Source: Tigriopus japonicus
Lineage: Eukaryota > Arthropoda > Copepoda > Harpacticoida > Harpacticidae
DNA length: 64,000 nucleotides
Assembly (NCBI GenBank): GCA_010645155.1
Contig: CM021316.1
Span: 1,549,215-1,613,214 of the forward strand
Reading direction: 5' to 3'
Shown here: piece by piece, positions 11,758-23,414 of the stretch
How positions within the stretch are numbered: the first letter of the stretch is position 1
How the letters are laid out: each line of letters begins with the position of its first letter
The notes under the pieces: model-generated
What the model saw: only the letters and a program-made list of their open reading frames with translations
The model's database searches: none
Told to the model about the DNA's origin: nothing
Translations under genes and position numbers: made by a program

Positions 11758-12149
11758 TCCATTTGCATTGTGTTTCCCTTGAGATTGACTACACTTATCA
11801 TCACACCAAAACATTTTCATAAAATTGAAAATTGATTACATTGCAATGACATTTTTTGGAGAAATAAATCATTGTCTAACGCAAGAATTACTTGCCAAAA
11901 ACTACTCATTTGCACTTCAGGTTTCATGAATGAAAAGTTATACTTCTTAGAGGGGCAAGGCCTTTCATTAACAATAAGAAGATTAGAGCATAACTGAAGT
12001 AAAACATACCAGTTGGGTTATCGATTTACTTTAATGCTACAGTACTTTGCCCTGGAGGCTAAAAATGATTTGTATTTTTCTTTCACACCTTGCCTCAAGT
12101 GGTCCTTCCCTCTTTCCTTTCCTGCTAGTAACAACGCAGCATCAACAGT
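11758..12149. other. Intergenic, no gene seen
   Basis: AT-rich and non-coding. The last 100 bp may already belong to the dispersed repeat that follows; the boundary is soft. Confidence 0.4.
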
Positions 12150-14220
12150 CATGCTTCAATCTAAAGTACATGGAATCATTGAAGAGAAAAGTCAGCACTT
12201 TCAAAGAAGCTTGGTCAAAACCTCAAGACCCATTGGACTTCCTCTTAAGCGATAAAAATGGCCTTACTTTGAAGTGTTTTGAAAGCTATGTGTCTAACCT
12301 AAACAAACTAGGTTGAAGGTGGAAATTATGTATTCTTATCTGAAGTTTAAAATTCTAGAAAAATCCCAAGAAAGTGTCAGTAAGGAAGCCAAAAGTTAAG
12401 GATAAAAAAACATATATAAGATTACAAGTTTTCGACCAACATTGGTAGAAGTTTGACAATTATAGGCCAAAAACTGTTAACTTTTTATCATCTTTCGTCG
12501 AATTGAGTGCAATTTTTAAACCAAAAAATATTGCAACTTTAGGGCTAAAACAACGCCTTAATCCCATCCATGGGAGGGACGGGCAAAAAACGAAAAAAAA
12601 AACTGCGGTTTTGTTACCAAAAACAAAACGCACTAAAACCAGTTCAAAATCGCAAAATGAAGTGAAGAAAAAGGACAAAATCGCAAAAAAACTGCAAAAA
12701 ACTGTGAAAAATCCGGAAATTTCGCGTACAAAGCGCCTTAGATGCTTTTTTTCTTATCTTATTCATTTTCTATCTTGAAGAGCAAAGATTAATTAACTAA
12801 TAATAAGCTAGCCTTCGTTGAGAATCCTCAAGATTACAAAATATATTCCACTTTGGTAGTTTTGGTTAAAGTAAAGTTTCTGTCGTTTCGCTTTAATACA
12901 GCTTAATGAAAAAAAGATAAGCAAGTAGGTGCGAAGATATTTCCTTGATTTGGGAATACACTAAAAGTAGGATATAAAAAACTCGACTTAAGATAATATA
13001 CCTTAATTCTTTATCAAAAAGCTCCACTAACAATAACTAAAGTAGGAATCATGTTGCTGTGGACGGAAATTTTTTTTTATATCTAGGTATAATTGTTCTC
13101 TCAAGTTATGACAAGGCAAATTTTCATTGAGATTTCCGCCTTTCTTGTTTGACTGAGTTTTGGTATATGTGGTAGCTAAAATGAAGTTTTCAAATCTGAA
13201 AAAATTGCCAAAAGTTGAAATTTTCCAAAAATAAAAAAAAATATTTTTGGCATTTTGAATGGTCTAAGCCAAAATCGCGAAAAAAGGCGCAGACAAAAGG
13301 GAAGAGTACAAAAGGCATAAAAATTAGTTAATGTTCCCAAAAATCGTTTTGCTCTTTTTGCCCGTCCCTGATAATCACTATACTACTGTAGATGATTAAA
13401 AAGGAATGAAAGAGGAAACCATGTGCGTAACTCGGAAATGGTTGGTCTCACAAAAAATATATGAAGCTCATAAAGATGAGACAGTAACAATCCTTGGGAT
13501 GAATATGGTTTTATTCCCTTTATGTAGCCTTTTTACGATTGTAGTCATATTTCGAAAGGGAGAAAAAAGTATGAGTCATGACCGCTCTTTTCTCAAGAAT
13601 AACCCTTCACAGGAAAAAATACTGTCGCTTTAACATTGAACTTGGGTAAAATTGCTTTCTCTGACTCTTCAAGCCAAGTTTTTGGTAAATCATATCCAAT
13701 GAAGGTGAGGTTCATTTTCGGTTTTGATTACTAGTTGTAGACGATTTAGTTAGGTGTTCCGTTTCTTTTGAAGCACCCGGTAGATGTAGCATTATGATTA
13801 TGATGCGCCAGGTTGGTATATGATTTACCATTGTATGGAATTGGGACACGTTCTGGGTTTACATTCTTTTCCTTTTTCTCTCCATCTTTGTGGATACACT
13901 GAGTTCCAAGTGGGACCAGTCCAATTTCATGCGTACTCTTCTAATTATTGTGGCTCTAACCAAGAGCTGAAGTGACACTAACATTCAAATTTTTCTAGAG
14001 TAATATAGCACCAAAATAAGCTTTACGAGGCTTACTGGAGCAGGTTAACAAGGGTTACTCTTCTATAGCATGTTTGCTTGTCCAAAAATATCATACAAAA
14101 AAATCTTGTTCAGTAGATTTTTTGTTCATCAATGTGAGCCGATTTTCATTTTTTTGGAATATTGACTTTGACATGCTTGACAGAAGATGTTTTTCCCATA
14201 ATATTTTCATTAGTTGAGTA
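12150..14220 (+). repeat. Large dispersed repeat, copy A (about 2 kb), inverted relative to copy B at 32490-34310
   Basis: Colinear similarity to the reverse complement of about 32490-34310 can be followed by eye through many anchors. 12199-12226 (AAGAAGCTTGGTCAAAACC) matches 34268-34290. 12285-12312 (GCTATGTGTCTAACC) matches the 34190s. 13460-13500 (GAAGCTCATAAAGATGAG) matches the 33140s. 13840-13920 matches 32755-32830. 14110-14220 (TTTTGTTCATCAAT) matches 32510-32625. Copies are diverged with many indels. No coding capacity is retained. Outer ends are not defined, so the class is unknown. Confidence 0.8.
12574..13370. mobile_element. Probable hAT-like MITE nested in dispersed repeat copy A
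   Basis: The left end is GAGGGACGGGCAAAAAA and the right end, reverse-complemented, is CAGGGACGGGCAAAAAGAGC. The same kind of ends bound the matching block in copy B (AGGGATGGGC near 33192 and TAGGGACGAGC ending at 33860). No 8-bp TSD is visible at either copy, so the superfamily is inferred from the TIR style only. Confidence 0.55.
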
Positions 14221-17200
14221 ATCTCAAACTGTAAATCTAAAATTAGTGATGGTCTCACCCATAGGTTCTTAAATTGGGGTCCAGGGCCCCCAAAGGAGGC
14301 CTTGAAAGATTTTTTTTTTTTTGAAAAATACCAAAAGGGCGAAGTTTTCCAATTATAATGTTTATAGTACTTCTTAACAATGCTCCAAAGCAATTAGAGT
14401 CAGCTCCAAATCAATCGCTCACAGAGCCTTGTGAGTCTTTGACCAGTGAGTATTTTAGCAAATGAAGAAAAGCTTTACCTCAGTATCTACTACTAGAAGG
14501 GGCGATACTTCTTTCTTTAGAGCTCTATTGCCAGTAGGAATGAAAGAAACCAAACCAGAAATGGCTTGTGAAATGAAATGTGTCATACAAACGGCGGCAA
14601 AGCCAGGTAGACACAGCGAAAGATAAAGATGGATAATACGAAAGAAAGAGGGTAACCACAAATTTGATTGGCCAACAGTTTCATTTCCGCAATCTTTGTC
14701 AGGCGTTCTTGAACCAGCCAGATGAGCCCAAGGATGTCAAAACACTCACTAACTCATGCTCACACGCATTCATTTTCGTGCATGTCAAACGCCAACTTGG
14801 GCCTGTCCATTACGAGCACTTTCTGGAAGGCCCAAAGGAACACGAAACAAAACCAAAATATTCACTTGGGGGCACAGTTCGTAATTGTGCACGTCGTACT
14901 GCAACATTCCCGACAATCAGCTACTGTAACCACTGGATGATTTCCCATTGCAATTTTGGATGTTGACAATTACCAGAACACTTCCTGGTTGATTGGTGCT
15001 GATTAGCTCGCAACGTTTAAAGCTGTGGGATGACGTTGGCGTTGAAAACCAGTTGACCCCCAAAACCTTGGAACCAAATCACATTTCAAGACGCCTAAAC
15101 CTGGTTTCTAACGCTTTCAAGCTGGGGCAACACCAATCCTGGCTGATGATGTCGGTATTCCAGATTGGTTTTGGACTGGTTTCTGATATTGGTAAGCTTA
15201 AAATGAGCGAAGGTAGTGTCCTAGGTCGTTGGGGCAACAACTGACATCAGGTCTACGTTCCAAGTTTAAACTTGAGTTTCAATAATGGGTCGGGTCAAGA
15301 TTTTTCTTCTTGCAATCAAGACGGGAACGACAGCTAAAAGTGTACTTAAGAGTGTACGAGGAGCATCTAGAAAAAGATTAAATGGGCCCTCAACCGAAAT
15401 CGAGGGTTTTAGCCGAGACGGAAAGCAGCTGGCTGAAAGGCAAAAGAGGCAAAGAATAAAGCAAATATTTTTTTATTAAGAATTAAAAATTTACACCCAA
15501 GCTCAAACTAGACGCCTATGGATGGCGCAAAAGGTTGGGTCAAGTAAAGTGAAAAGTATTTTGAGTTTAGCCCATATTATTTGCCTCCTCTTTCACACCA
15601 TCCATTGGCGAAGTTTTTTAAACTTGGATGAAAACCTTTTAAGCGAGAAATTTCAACTTTCCTCCTGATATCTAACGTTTGTATTGGTCTGCTTTGGGTT
15701 TTTGTAAGATTAACCGAAACTGGAACTGAGTCTCGCATGCATTTTGGCTGAAACTTCCTTCGTTTTTTTTCAAAAGCCAATAAACTTTACGACAACGATC
15801 AACCAATCAATTTTCTTTGTCTTGGAGTAAACAGGGCAGTTTTGTCATCAAATCACCAACAATTTTGATTCTGTCGCTTAAAAAAAGTATATTTGGGTAA
15901 CTATTTTTTCGAAATAAAATTCCGATTCGGTAATCAGAATGACCATGACAATTCAAAGAAAAATGAAGCAAGGCAAAAAATTCGAGTATTTCACATGGAA
16001 TATACAACTCGAACAAAACCATCTAATCATTCTGCAACCATGAGAGAAACCACGTGATTAAATCTTATCTTCAAAAGTGTCTTTTCAAAACAATTTCATG
16101 TGCTTTGCCCATCTTTGATTTGTGCTGCACGTTTTTGCCACCAGCGGATCATCATTGGTTAGTTCATAGTTCTTTTGCAAAATGTTCAATTTTTCACCTC
16201 TGATACGCATTTTGTCCATTTGAATGCAATGAATGCAATTGCCGATCAAGTCGTTTCCGGAATTATTGGTTCAAAAAGTGGAGCCTTTGATTGAGAGTTT
16301 CACGCTCAATGTATTTACATTTGTACAAAATGCAGAGATGCAGATCTCCATTCTCTACTTAAAAACAGAAACGCAATGGCAACAAGGAGGTTTATTTGCA
16401 TTTTTTACATAAAACCAATCAGGAGGATTTTGCGATGGTTTGAAATCCTTGAACGAGATTTCGGGGATCTTAAAATTACTATGATGACGAGGACGAGCTT
16501 AAGCCTCTTTCCTTATCATTGAAACATCGACCATTATTTTCAAGGTTTGTGGGTTACTGAAACCTGCCCATAATCTTAAAGGGCCCAAATTAAGCCCACA
16601 AACACCAACACCAAACTAATTTGGTCATACAGTTGATTTCTAAACTTGTTAAGAATCTAATTGATATCTTTGTTCAGTCTTGCACAAGAAGGAAACATTT
16701 CACGAGGAAGTTACACTTTTATTGAAGCCGATCAACGATCAAGCACATCAGGAACAATTAAATCATTTTTGTTGTAGGCGATGTAAAAACTGATTTTTTC
16801 AAAGGAATTCAAAATTCCATGGACAAGAGGAAACAGGAAGAAACCAGCGGTGTAACATTGATTTTAATTTATCTGGCCGTATTTTTGGTCCTCGGGCGTC
16901 TTCAAACCAACTAACCTTGTTGCTTTGACCAGAAACCAGTTTCAAATGCATCACTTCCTGCCTTTCTCACTTGGTTTCGTGTATCTTCTCATTTCAATAG
17001 GAAAAGAACCATGTATATGTACGTAAAGCGTACTCGTACCATCAGTAAGCAATAGGACAAAAAAATCATCGTGAATTAAGATTCAATTAAATGTCGTAGG
17101 TGGTTCAAAAGCCTGAGCAATTTTATGTAGGTTTGTTCAATTCAAGTACTTTGATACCACCACAACTCAATCTGCCTTCAGGCAATGCAAGTATGAAGGA

Positions 17201-18342
17201 AGCAAATTTCACCACAACCTGTTACAAATAGATAAGAACTAGTATTCTAGTCTGGCAAGAAAAGCTGGAGGGTGTTCACATATGGACTGGAAACCAATAC
17301 TACCATGTGTTTGTCAAGACAGGTCTGACTAGAGTCAATCCATTGAGTTTATTATTTTCCAAGGACTGGAGAACTTTCCGTAACGGTTTGTATAGGGGCC
17401 TGTGTTCACCCACTTCTCATATCTGATTACAACAACCTGGCATTGCTCGTACATGGCAAATAGGTGAGCCCAAGAGTCTTCCAACCCCTGTTGCCATGAT
17501 TTTGGCGACGAAGCCTCCTCCCCCCCCTGGTCGTCAAATCAAAGAAATCTTGAACCATTGTCGTCCGTGAAAAGAATGGTATTGCCTCTAATCGCATCGA
17601 CATGGGTCTCTGCGAGTCCGCAAGGCAACTACAGATGGGCGAGGGTCGGTGCTCAATAATGGGGCTCCAATGATGCCCTCCTCCACTTCACCCACTCCCT
17701 GATCAATTCATGTGAATATGTGCGCTAGAGAAGCCAACGAAAAAAAGGCGTACTTCGTACTCCTGGCAGTCCGTATGAACTATGGAGTGCTGCAAGGCAA
17801 CAAAACATCTCCACCTCGATGGTCTCCCCCTTCTTTTCGGCGCGTAAAGCGGGGAGAAAAACATTTGCAAGCATGTTGGTGGGCAATACACGAATGCGGC
17901 ATTGAAATCTCCGAGGAGAAGGAAGACAACTATCGTTTCCTCAGTTCAATGGAGGGCTTCTTCAGGGACAGACTGGGGTTGAAGCTGTTCAGGGATTAAC
18001 TTGACCACGAAAGCTTAGAAACAAACAGGCAACAAAGATACCTTTTGAAGTGAGACGTCAAAATATTTTTGCTTGTACGGTTTGCTTCAGTTTGGGCAAG
18101 TTATCATCTCTCAGCTCGCCGCATCCCTGAATACAACCTGATCCCGGTGAACACGGTAGGCATTTTGGCATTTTGGGGGGAAGAGGGGTACTTTTTTCTC
18201 TTTTGTGAATGATTCCGCGATTAAAGATATCGATTTCTTGCAGGTTTCCCCAAGAAGTTGATGGCTTCGAAAAGGCAGTGGTGCACGTGAGAAGTTAATT
18301 TCCAGAAGAAATAAGGATAAGCGACCTCTCAAGACGTTCAAA
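14221..18342. other. Intergenic region upstream of the serine protease, no gene seen
   Basis: About 4 kb without a supportable gene. At about 14262-14310 there is a stretch GGGGTCCAGGGCCCCCAAAGG that resembles a hAT terminal sequence, but no partner end was found. ORFs at 14664-14966 and 17712-17999 have no recognisable domains. The last few hundred bases must contain the protease promoter; no TATA element could be assigned. Confidence 0.5.
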
Positions 18343-21300
18343 ATGAGCTTAAGACTAGTTTGGCCTATCCTCTTGGTACTTGCTCCATCAGTGATTGTGG
18401 CTCTGGCTCCTCCAGATCACGAGAGGAACAGTCGACAGCTCACCAAGAGCCTCCTAAATCTGGATCTGGGATACAATGTGATGAATCAGGCTGCTCTTCG
18501 AAAGAGCATGGGTTTTGATGTGGAAGATATCGATCGATCCGCCGACAATTTCGAAGACTACGAGTTTGTCGAGGACATTGAAAGTTCCGACAAGGATGAC
18601 AACAACAGTGACGAAGTGTCGTTCTTCGAAAGTGATCATCGAGAAGTTCTTCCCGCACCTTTGTCGTTGTCTCGACAAGGCGACTTCTTCGGTAGTGGGC
18701 CAAATCCTGAAGGGTTTTGGCTGGATTCCAATTTTTGGGAATCTTCCGCTTGGAGCCCCTTTGGAGGTCGTCCTCAAAGAAAGCCTCAATCCCAGGCTTC
18801 GCACCAGCGATCACATCCCAAGAAAAAGATCTTCGTAGGTGACCAACACCAATGTGTGTCTGGGAGTTGTGAATTCTTTCTTTTTTGTTGGCTTAGTGGG
18901 GGTATTGTAGAAGGGGCTTGTGGGGGAATTTTGTTTGCTTGTTGTCAGAGACCACACGCCGTGGGGGCGAAAACCATCTTAGCACGGGTGAGTCCCAAAA
19001 ACTTAACTCTGATTATGAGAAACAAATCACTCTTCCATCCATCTGGCAATGATGAAGGATTTATGGAATATGTAAGCGTTCTTATGACCAAAGGATAGAG
19101 AAAGATGAATATCTCGATACATTTTTTTGTTTTCTCTTCTCCTTGAAGTAAGGGAAATTAACCAGTTCTTAATTTTATTCATGGGAATCTCACGTCCTGC
19201 TGGCTGTCATGGTCTGAGCACCATTTTTTTGCTTCGGGAATTCGCGTATCATGACATCTGTAGTTTTCGTGTCAGCAGTTTCAAGAACAAGATTCGACTC
19301 CTTTCAAGAGTTACTTTTTTGGGATTCGTGCTTGCAGTGCAAACGACTTTGGAGAAGACACACTGTTATGTTTGGCCTCACTCTAAAATACTAACACAAA
19401 ACATACACGGCACAGGCACTGACATGCATATTTTGCACCGTTATGTAATTATCAGCGGCGAGTCAAAAAAATCTGACAAGGTTGTGTACAAATTGAAAGA
19501 TCCAGGAAATATCCTTGTTCCGGATCATGGACGATTAACCAATGACCAAACACATTCCCTTGAATATGTGTATTTTCTGGTTGTAAATACTATCCGTACC
19601 TTGTACCGTAGTAGATTTCGCAGTTTCAATGCAGCACCAACTCATGAACGCAGTCGCTCATGCATATCACACATGTTCCGTCAATTGGCAGACAGGAATC
19701 GAAACCGAACGGTCAAAGTCAATCGATCTCGACCAACCGACTGTTCTTCCTCTTTCTCTATCCTTTGGCGTAAATACTTACATGTATCATTAAGACTTTG
19801 GAGACTCCATAGCTGATTGAACATTGTTTACCTCCAATTCCCTCAGGATAATGCACATCGTCCCGAACTGGATTTCGGTTCGGTTCAAAACGACCCGCGT
19901 TGTGGTCTGAGTGCCAGCCGAAGAAATGTGGCCCAAAGGAGGATTGTGGGTGGGGATGAGGCCGGATTCGGCTCGTTCCCGTGGCAGGCTTACATTCGGA
20001 TAGGCACATCAAGATGTGGAGGCTCACTAGTCAATGAGTGGTACGTTGTCACAGCCGGCCATTGTGTGGCCCGGGCCCGGGCTTCCCAAGTCCGGGTCAC
20101 TTTGGGCGAATATGTCCTCAAGTCAAGTGTGGAGCCATTGCCCGGCCGGACTTACGGGGCGTCCACCATCAAAGTCCATCCATACTTCAAGTTCACACCT
20201 CAAGCGGATCGTTATGACGTGGCCGTGGTCAGATTAAATCGTCGAGTGGACTTGGCCCCGCATATCAGCCCCATTTGTTTGCCCCCAAAAGACTTGGATA
20301 TGCACAACATGCATGGATGGGCAGCTGGTTGGGGCGCTTTGCAACCGGGCTCCAGACTTCGACCAAAGACATTGCAGGTACGACATCTTACTCTTTCTCC
20401 GTTTGAGTTAGAAGGATTTGAACCATCCAAATACTAATTGAGGGTTTGAGGGATTACGTCTTGGAGCCACACATCAATCACTTGGAAGACTTGCTGAATT
20501 TGCCTCTTCCGCGTCTCTTCATTCCCCGTACGTTCTAGAGACATTTCAGATTCTAACAAATAAGACAAAACAAAACTTGACTCATCTTTGGGAAAGAAAC
20601 TTTAAAAACAATTGACCTTTGCAGAAACCTTCAAATTAAACAGACCTTATCAATATAAATTGCTCATCAAAGGCTCGAGAATCTTTGACCTTAGGACTAA
20701 AATCCGATTTCGTCGCCTCACCCCCTTGAATTCATTTTGTTATAAAAATGCATTGTGACCGATGAGAGAAGCATTGTTTAGCAATCTAATTAAACCTTAC
20801 CTTTACCTAGTGCTCTACCTTTGCCCTGTGAATGTACTTTGGACGTTGGCATTTCGATTTTAACAGAAAGTTTCGTTTTTACGCCATTTCTTTGTTGACG
20901 AGTTGCCCGCGTTCCTTTCCTTTTTTGGCGTTAAACCGGTTCTTCGACAACAGTATAAAGACGCGCCTTTTTCCTCTGAACGTGACGAAAACTGAGGCAC
21001 ACGACAACAAAGACTAATATTGCTCGTTGAACTGGATCACACAGTACATGACTGATATGAACAACGTGATCATAATTATTCTCATCTTTTTGCATAAATG
21101 TAACCAAGGAATGTTGTTCTCATCTACCTCCTCATGCACGTTAAAAATGTGATGCCATTAGTTTCAAGCCAAAACCGCCCTTGAAATTTTCTCTAATGGC
21201 AGGAGCTTAATCCTACAATTATTCGTTTTATTAACAAACGACTCATCGCCTTCCAACCAGGGTGGGCATTTTTCGACATCGAGAGCATTTTGGACACCCT

Positions 21301-23414
21301 AGTGTCCAAAAGTGTCCAAAAGTGTCCAAAAGTGTCCAAAAGTGTCCAAAAGTGTCCAGAAATACCCAGAAGGTGTCCAAAAATTCCCAGAGGGTGTCCA
21401 AAAATACCCAGAGGGTGTCCAAAAATACCCAAAAGATGTCCATAAGTGTCCAAAAGTCCAACAAACGTAAAAGAAAGTTGTACAAATCAGACGAAAAACC
21501 AGTTACACTACATAAGTAATTGATTTCTAAAGAATGCATGGTTGTGTACTTAAACAAAAATAGTTCTATTAATGGGAACATTACTTGGAGAAATAAACTT
21601 TGCCATGATAACTTGTTAATAAATTGTTAAAAAATTAATGTTTTGTTTATACAATATGGTAAAATGTGTGTAACTGTTCAAAATGTTTCAAGATTTACAT
21701 TTTATTTCCTCATCTGTAAACAAGAGTCTTGTCTTTTTTAATAGTAAAACAACACTGCTTTAATTCTTTGGCAAAAGCATTATAATACCCACATTGCAAT
21801 CTGATATCAGTTTGAGTGTGCTTTTTTATAGTTTACATTTTTTGGACAGTCAGGTCAAAAGACTTCTTGCCTCTTGGATGGGAAACACTTGCAACAATGA
21901 TAAACTTTGGAATATAAATCAAAATACTAAGTAACCTTCTCTTGTCACAAATCAAGACACAAGTAGCTTTAAAATGTACTCGAATACCATGTTTAACATG
22001 AAGTGTGGTGTGAGCGTGTTATTAGTAGTCCCAGTCTCACATTCGTTTGTTCGTTCATTCCTTCAGTCGATCATTCTTTCCCACATTTTGGACGATGCTC
22101 GGTGGTCAAATGAAAAGAGTGGAAAGTTCAAATGTCCAGTTTGGCCTTCAAGTTATTGGCTCATTTAATGTATTAAGTGTAAGTTTCTTATGCTGAATTG
22201 ACTTATTCTTGCTTAGATTTCGTCAAGTGAAGTTTATTTTGGAGAGAAAGTTTGTAGAGTGTTATTCTAAAAATGTTTTTAACCATTATTTTTCGAATAA
22301 CTATTTTTGGACACTTTTGGACACTCCTATTTTTGGACAGCCTTATTTTTGGACACTTTTGGACACCTTTTGGACAGGGGTGGACAAAATGTCCAAAAAT
22401 CAAATGCCCACCCTGCTTCCAACTCCTGCCTACGTTCAATCAGCAGCCAATATCAGAACTATTTACTGTGAAGCTGATTGTGGCTTTTCTATTCAGCCTT
22501 GAATAACCTTGTGATAGCTATTCATTTGTCCATGTGGTCGTGTCGGTTTCCAAATCACTATTATCATTATTGTTTCAGGTTGTAGACGTGCCGATGATTG
22601 ATAATCGAGAATGTGAAAACTGGCACAAAGATAAAGGTATCAACGTGGTCATCTATGATGAGATGGTATGCGCTGGGTATTATGGAGGTGGCAAAGATAG
22701 CTGTCAAGGAGACAGCGGAGGGCCACTTATGTCAGAAATGGAAGGACGGTAAGAAACAAAAGTTACATTAGCACTTCATCTCCGCTTATGATATCTTGTT
22801 TGTTGCCAATGGTAAATCATGGCTATTCTAAAGCATTCAAGGTCTTTTTGAGAAACAGAAATCGTTTTCTTGGCTTTCAAGTTTTTATTTTCATAAGTAA
22901 TTCGTCAATTAACAATTGAACGTCATAAGAGGTCAATCTTTGCAAAGAATTTGTCCATCTATTTACCCTCTTGGAAAGAAATAGATCTTCTGGAGTGCAA
23001 ACCAAAGATCTAATTGCTTTTCCTACGTACCTTGGCAACCATACGATCTGATGGATCTGATCAAGATCCGCTCTTTGCAATACTTTGAAACTTTTGAGAT
23101 AAATTGTCTTCCCCCTTATAATCTCCACCCTCGCATGCATATGTGGTGTCTGTCATCCTAACGGTTTGATATATTGTATATTTGTTGGATCACATTTGTT
23201 CTACATTTTTAGCATTCAAGCGTTCATGATTCTTGTTTGACGTACTCGATTCTTCGATTTGGCACACTTCCTGATCTGAATTGCTATTCTTTCCAGCTGG
23301 ACACTTATTGGTATTGTCTCAGCGGGTTACTCGTGTGCTAAGCGAGGACAACCAGGTATTTACCATCGGGTTTCACGGACCGCAGATTGGATTTCCTATT
23401 CAATCAGCACGTGA
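18343..23414 (+). CDS. Secreted trypsin-like serine protease with N-terminal six-Cys knot (clip/filzig-stubble type), 487 aa
   Basis: Exons 18343-18987, 19847-20377, 22579-22748 and 23297-23414 join in frame at GT-AG sites. The start ATG has CAAA before it and opens a clear signal peptide (residues 1-22, LVWPILLVLAPSVIVALA). An acidic, low-complexity linker (about 60-100) follows, then a compact six-cysteine knot (about 171-201, CEFFLFCW...CGGILFACC). That arrangement resembles arthropod filzig/stubble-type proteases as I remember them. The catalytic domain starts at the RIVGG activation site (cleavage after Arg 247). Triad: His 287 in TAGHC, Asp 339 in RYDVAVVRL, Ser 438 in CQGDSGGPL. Asp 432, six residues before Ser, predicts trypsin-like cleavage after Arg/Lys. 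All family residues are intact, so it should be an active zymogen. Its substrate is unknown; cuticle, matrix or immune cascades are typical for the family. The 20378-22578 intron hosts a hAT-type element. Confidence 0.9.
21258..22415. mobile_element. hAT-type non-autonomous transposon with minisatellite arms, 1158 bp, inside a protease intron
   Basis: Perfect 14-bp TIRs (CAGGGTGGGCATTT at both ends) are flanked by the exact 8-bp duplication CTTCCAAC at 21250-21257 and 22416-22423. The left arm carries tandem GTGTCCAAAA units (10 bp) and then 21-bp GGTGTCCAAAAATACCC units (about 21300-21460). The right arm holds the same motif inverted (TTTTGGACAC, about 22308-22400). The centre is unrelated AT-rich DNA without transposase. 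Confidence 0.93.
21300..21462 (+). repeat. GTGTCCAAAA minisatellite (10-bp, then 21-bp units)
   Basis: Five perfect adjacent 10-bp units are followed by four roughly 21-bp units of the GTGTCCAAAAATACCCAGAGG type. The array is the left arm of the hAT-type element at 21258-22415. The open frames read through it are an artefact of periodicity. Confidence 0.93.

Noticed and set aside
14262..14310. hAT-like end with GGGGTCCAGGGCCCCC
   Set aside because: No matching inverted end within several kb, so no element can be called.
17712..17999. 95-codon ORF upstream of the protease
   Set aside because: No known motif, no conserved splice continuation and unremarkable composition.
21243..21581. ORFs made of repeated FGHFWTLLDT-like peptides
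   Set aside because: Direct translation of the GTGTCCAAAA minisatellite on the minus strand.
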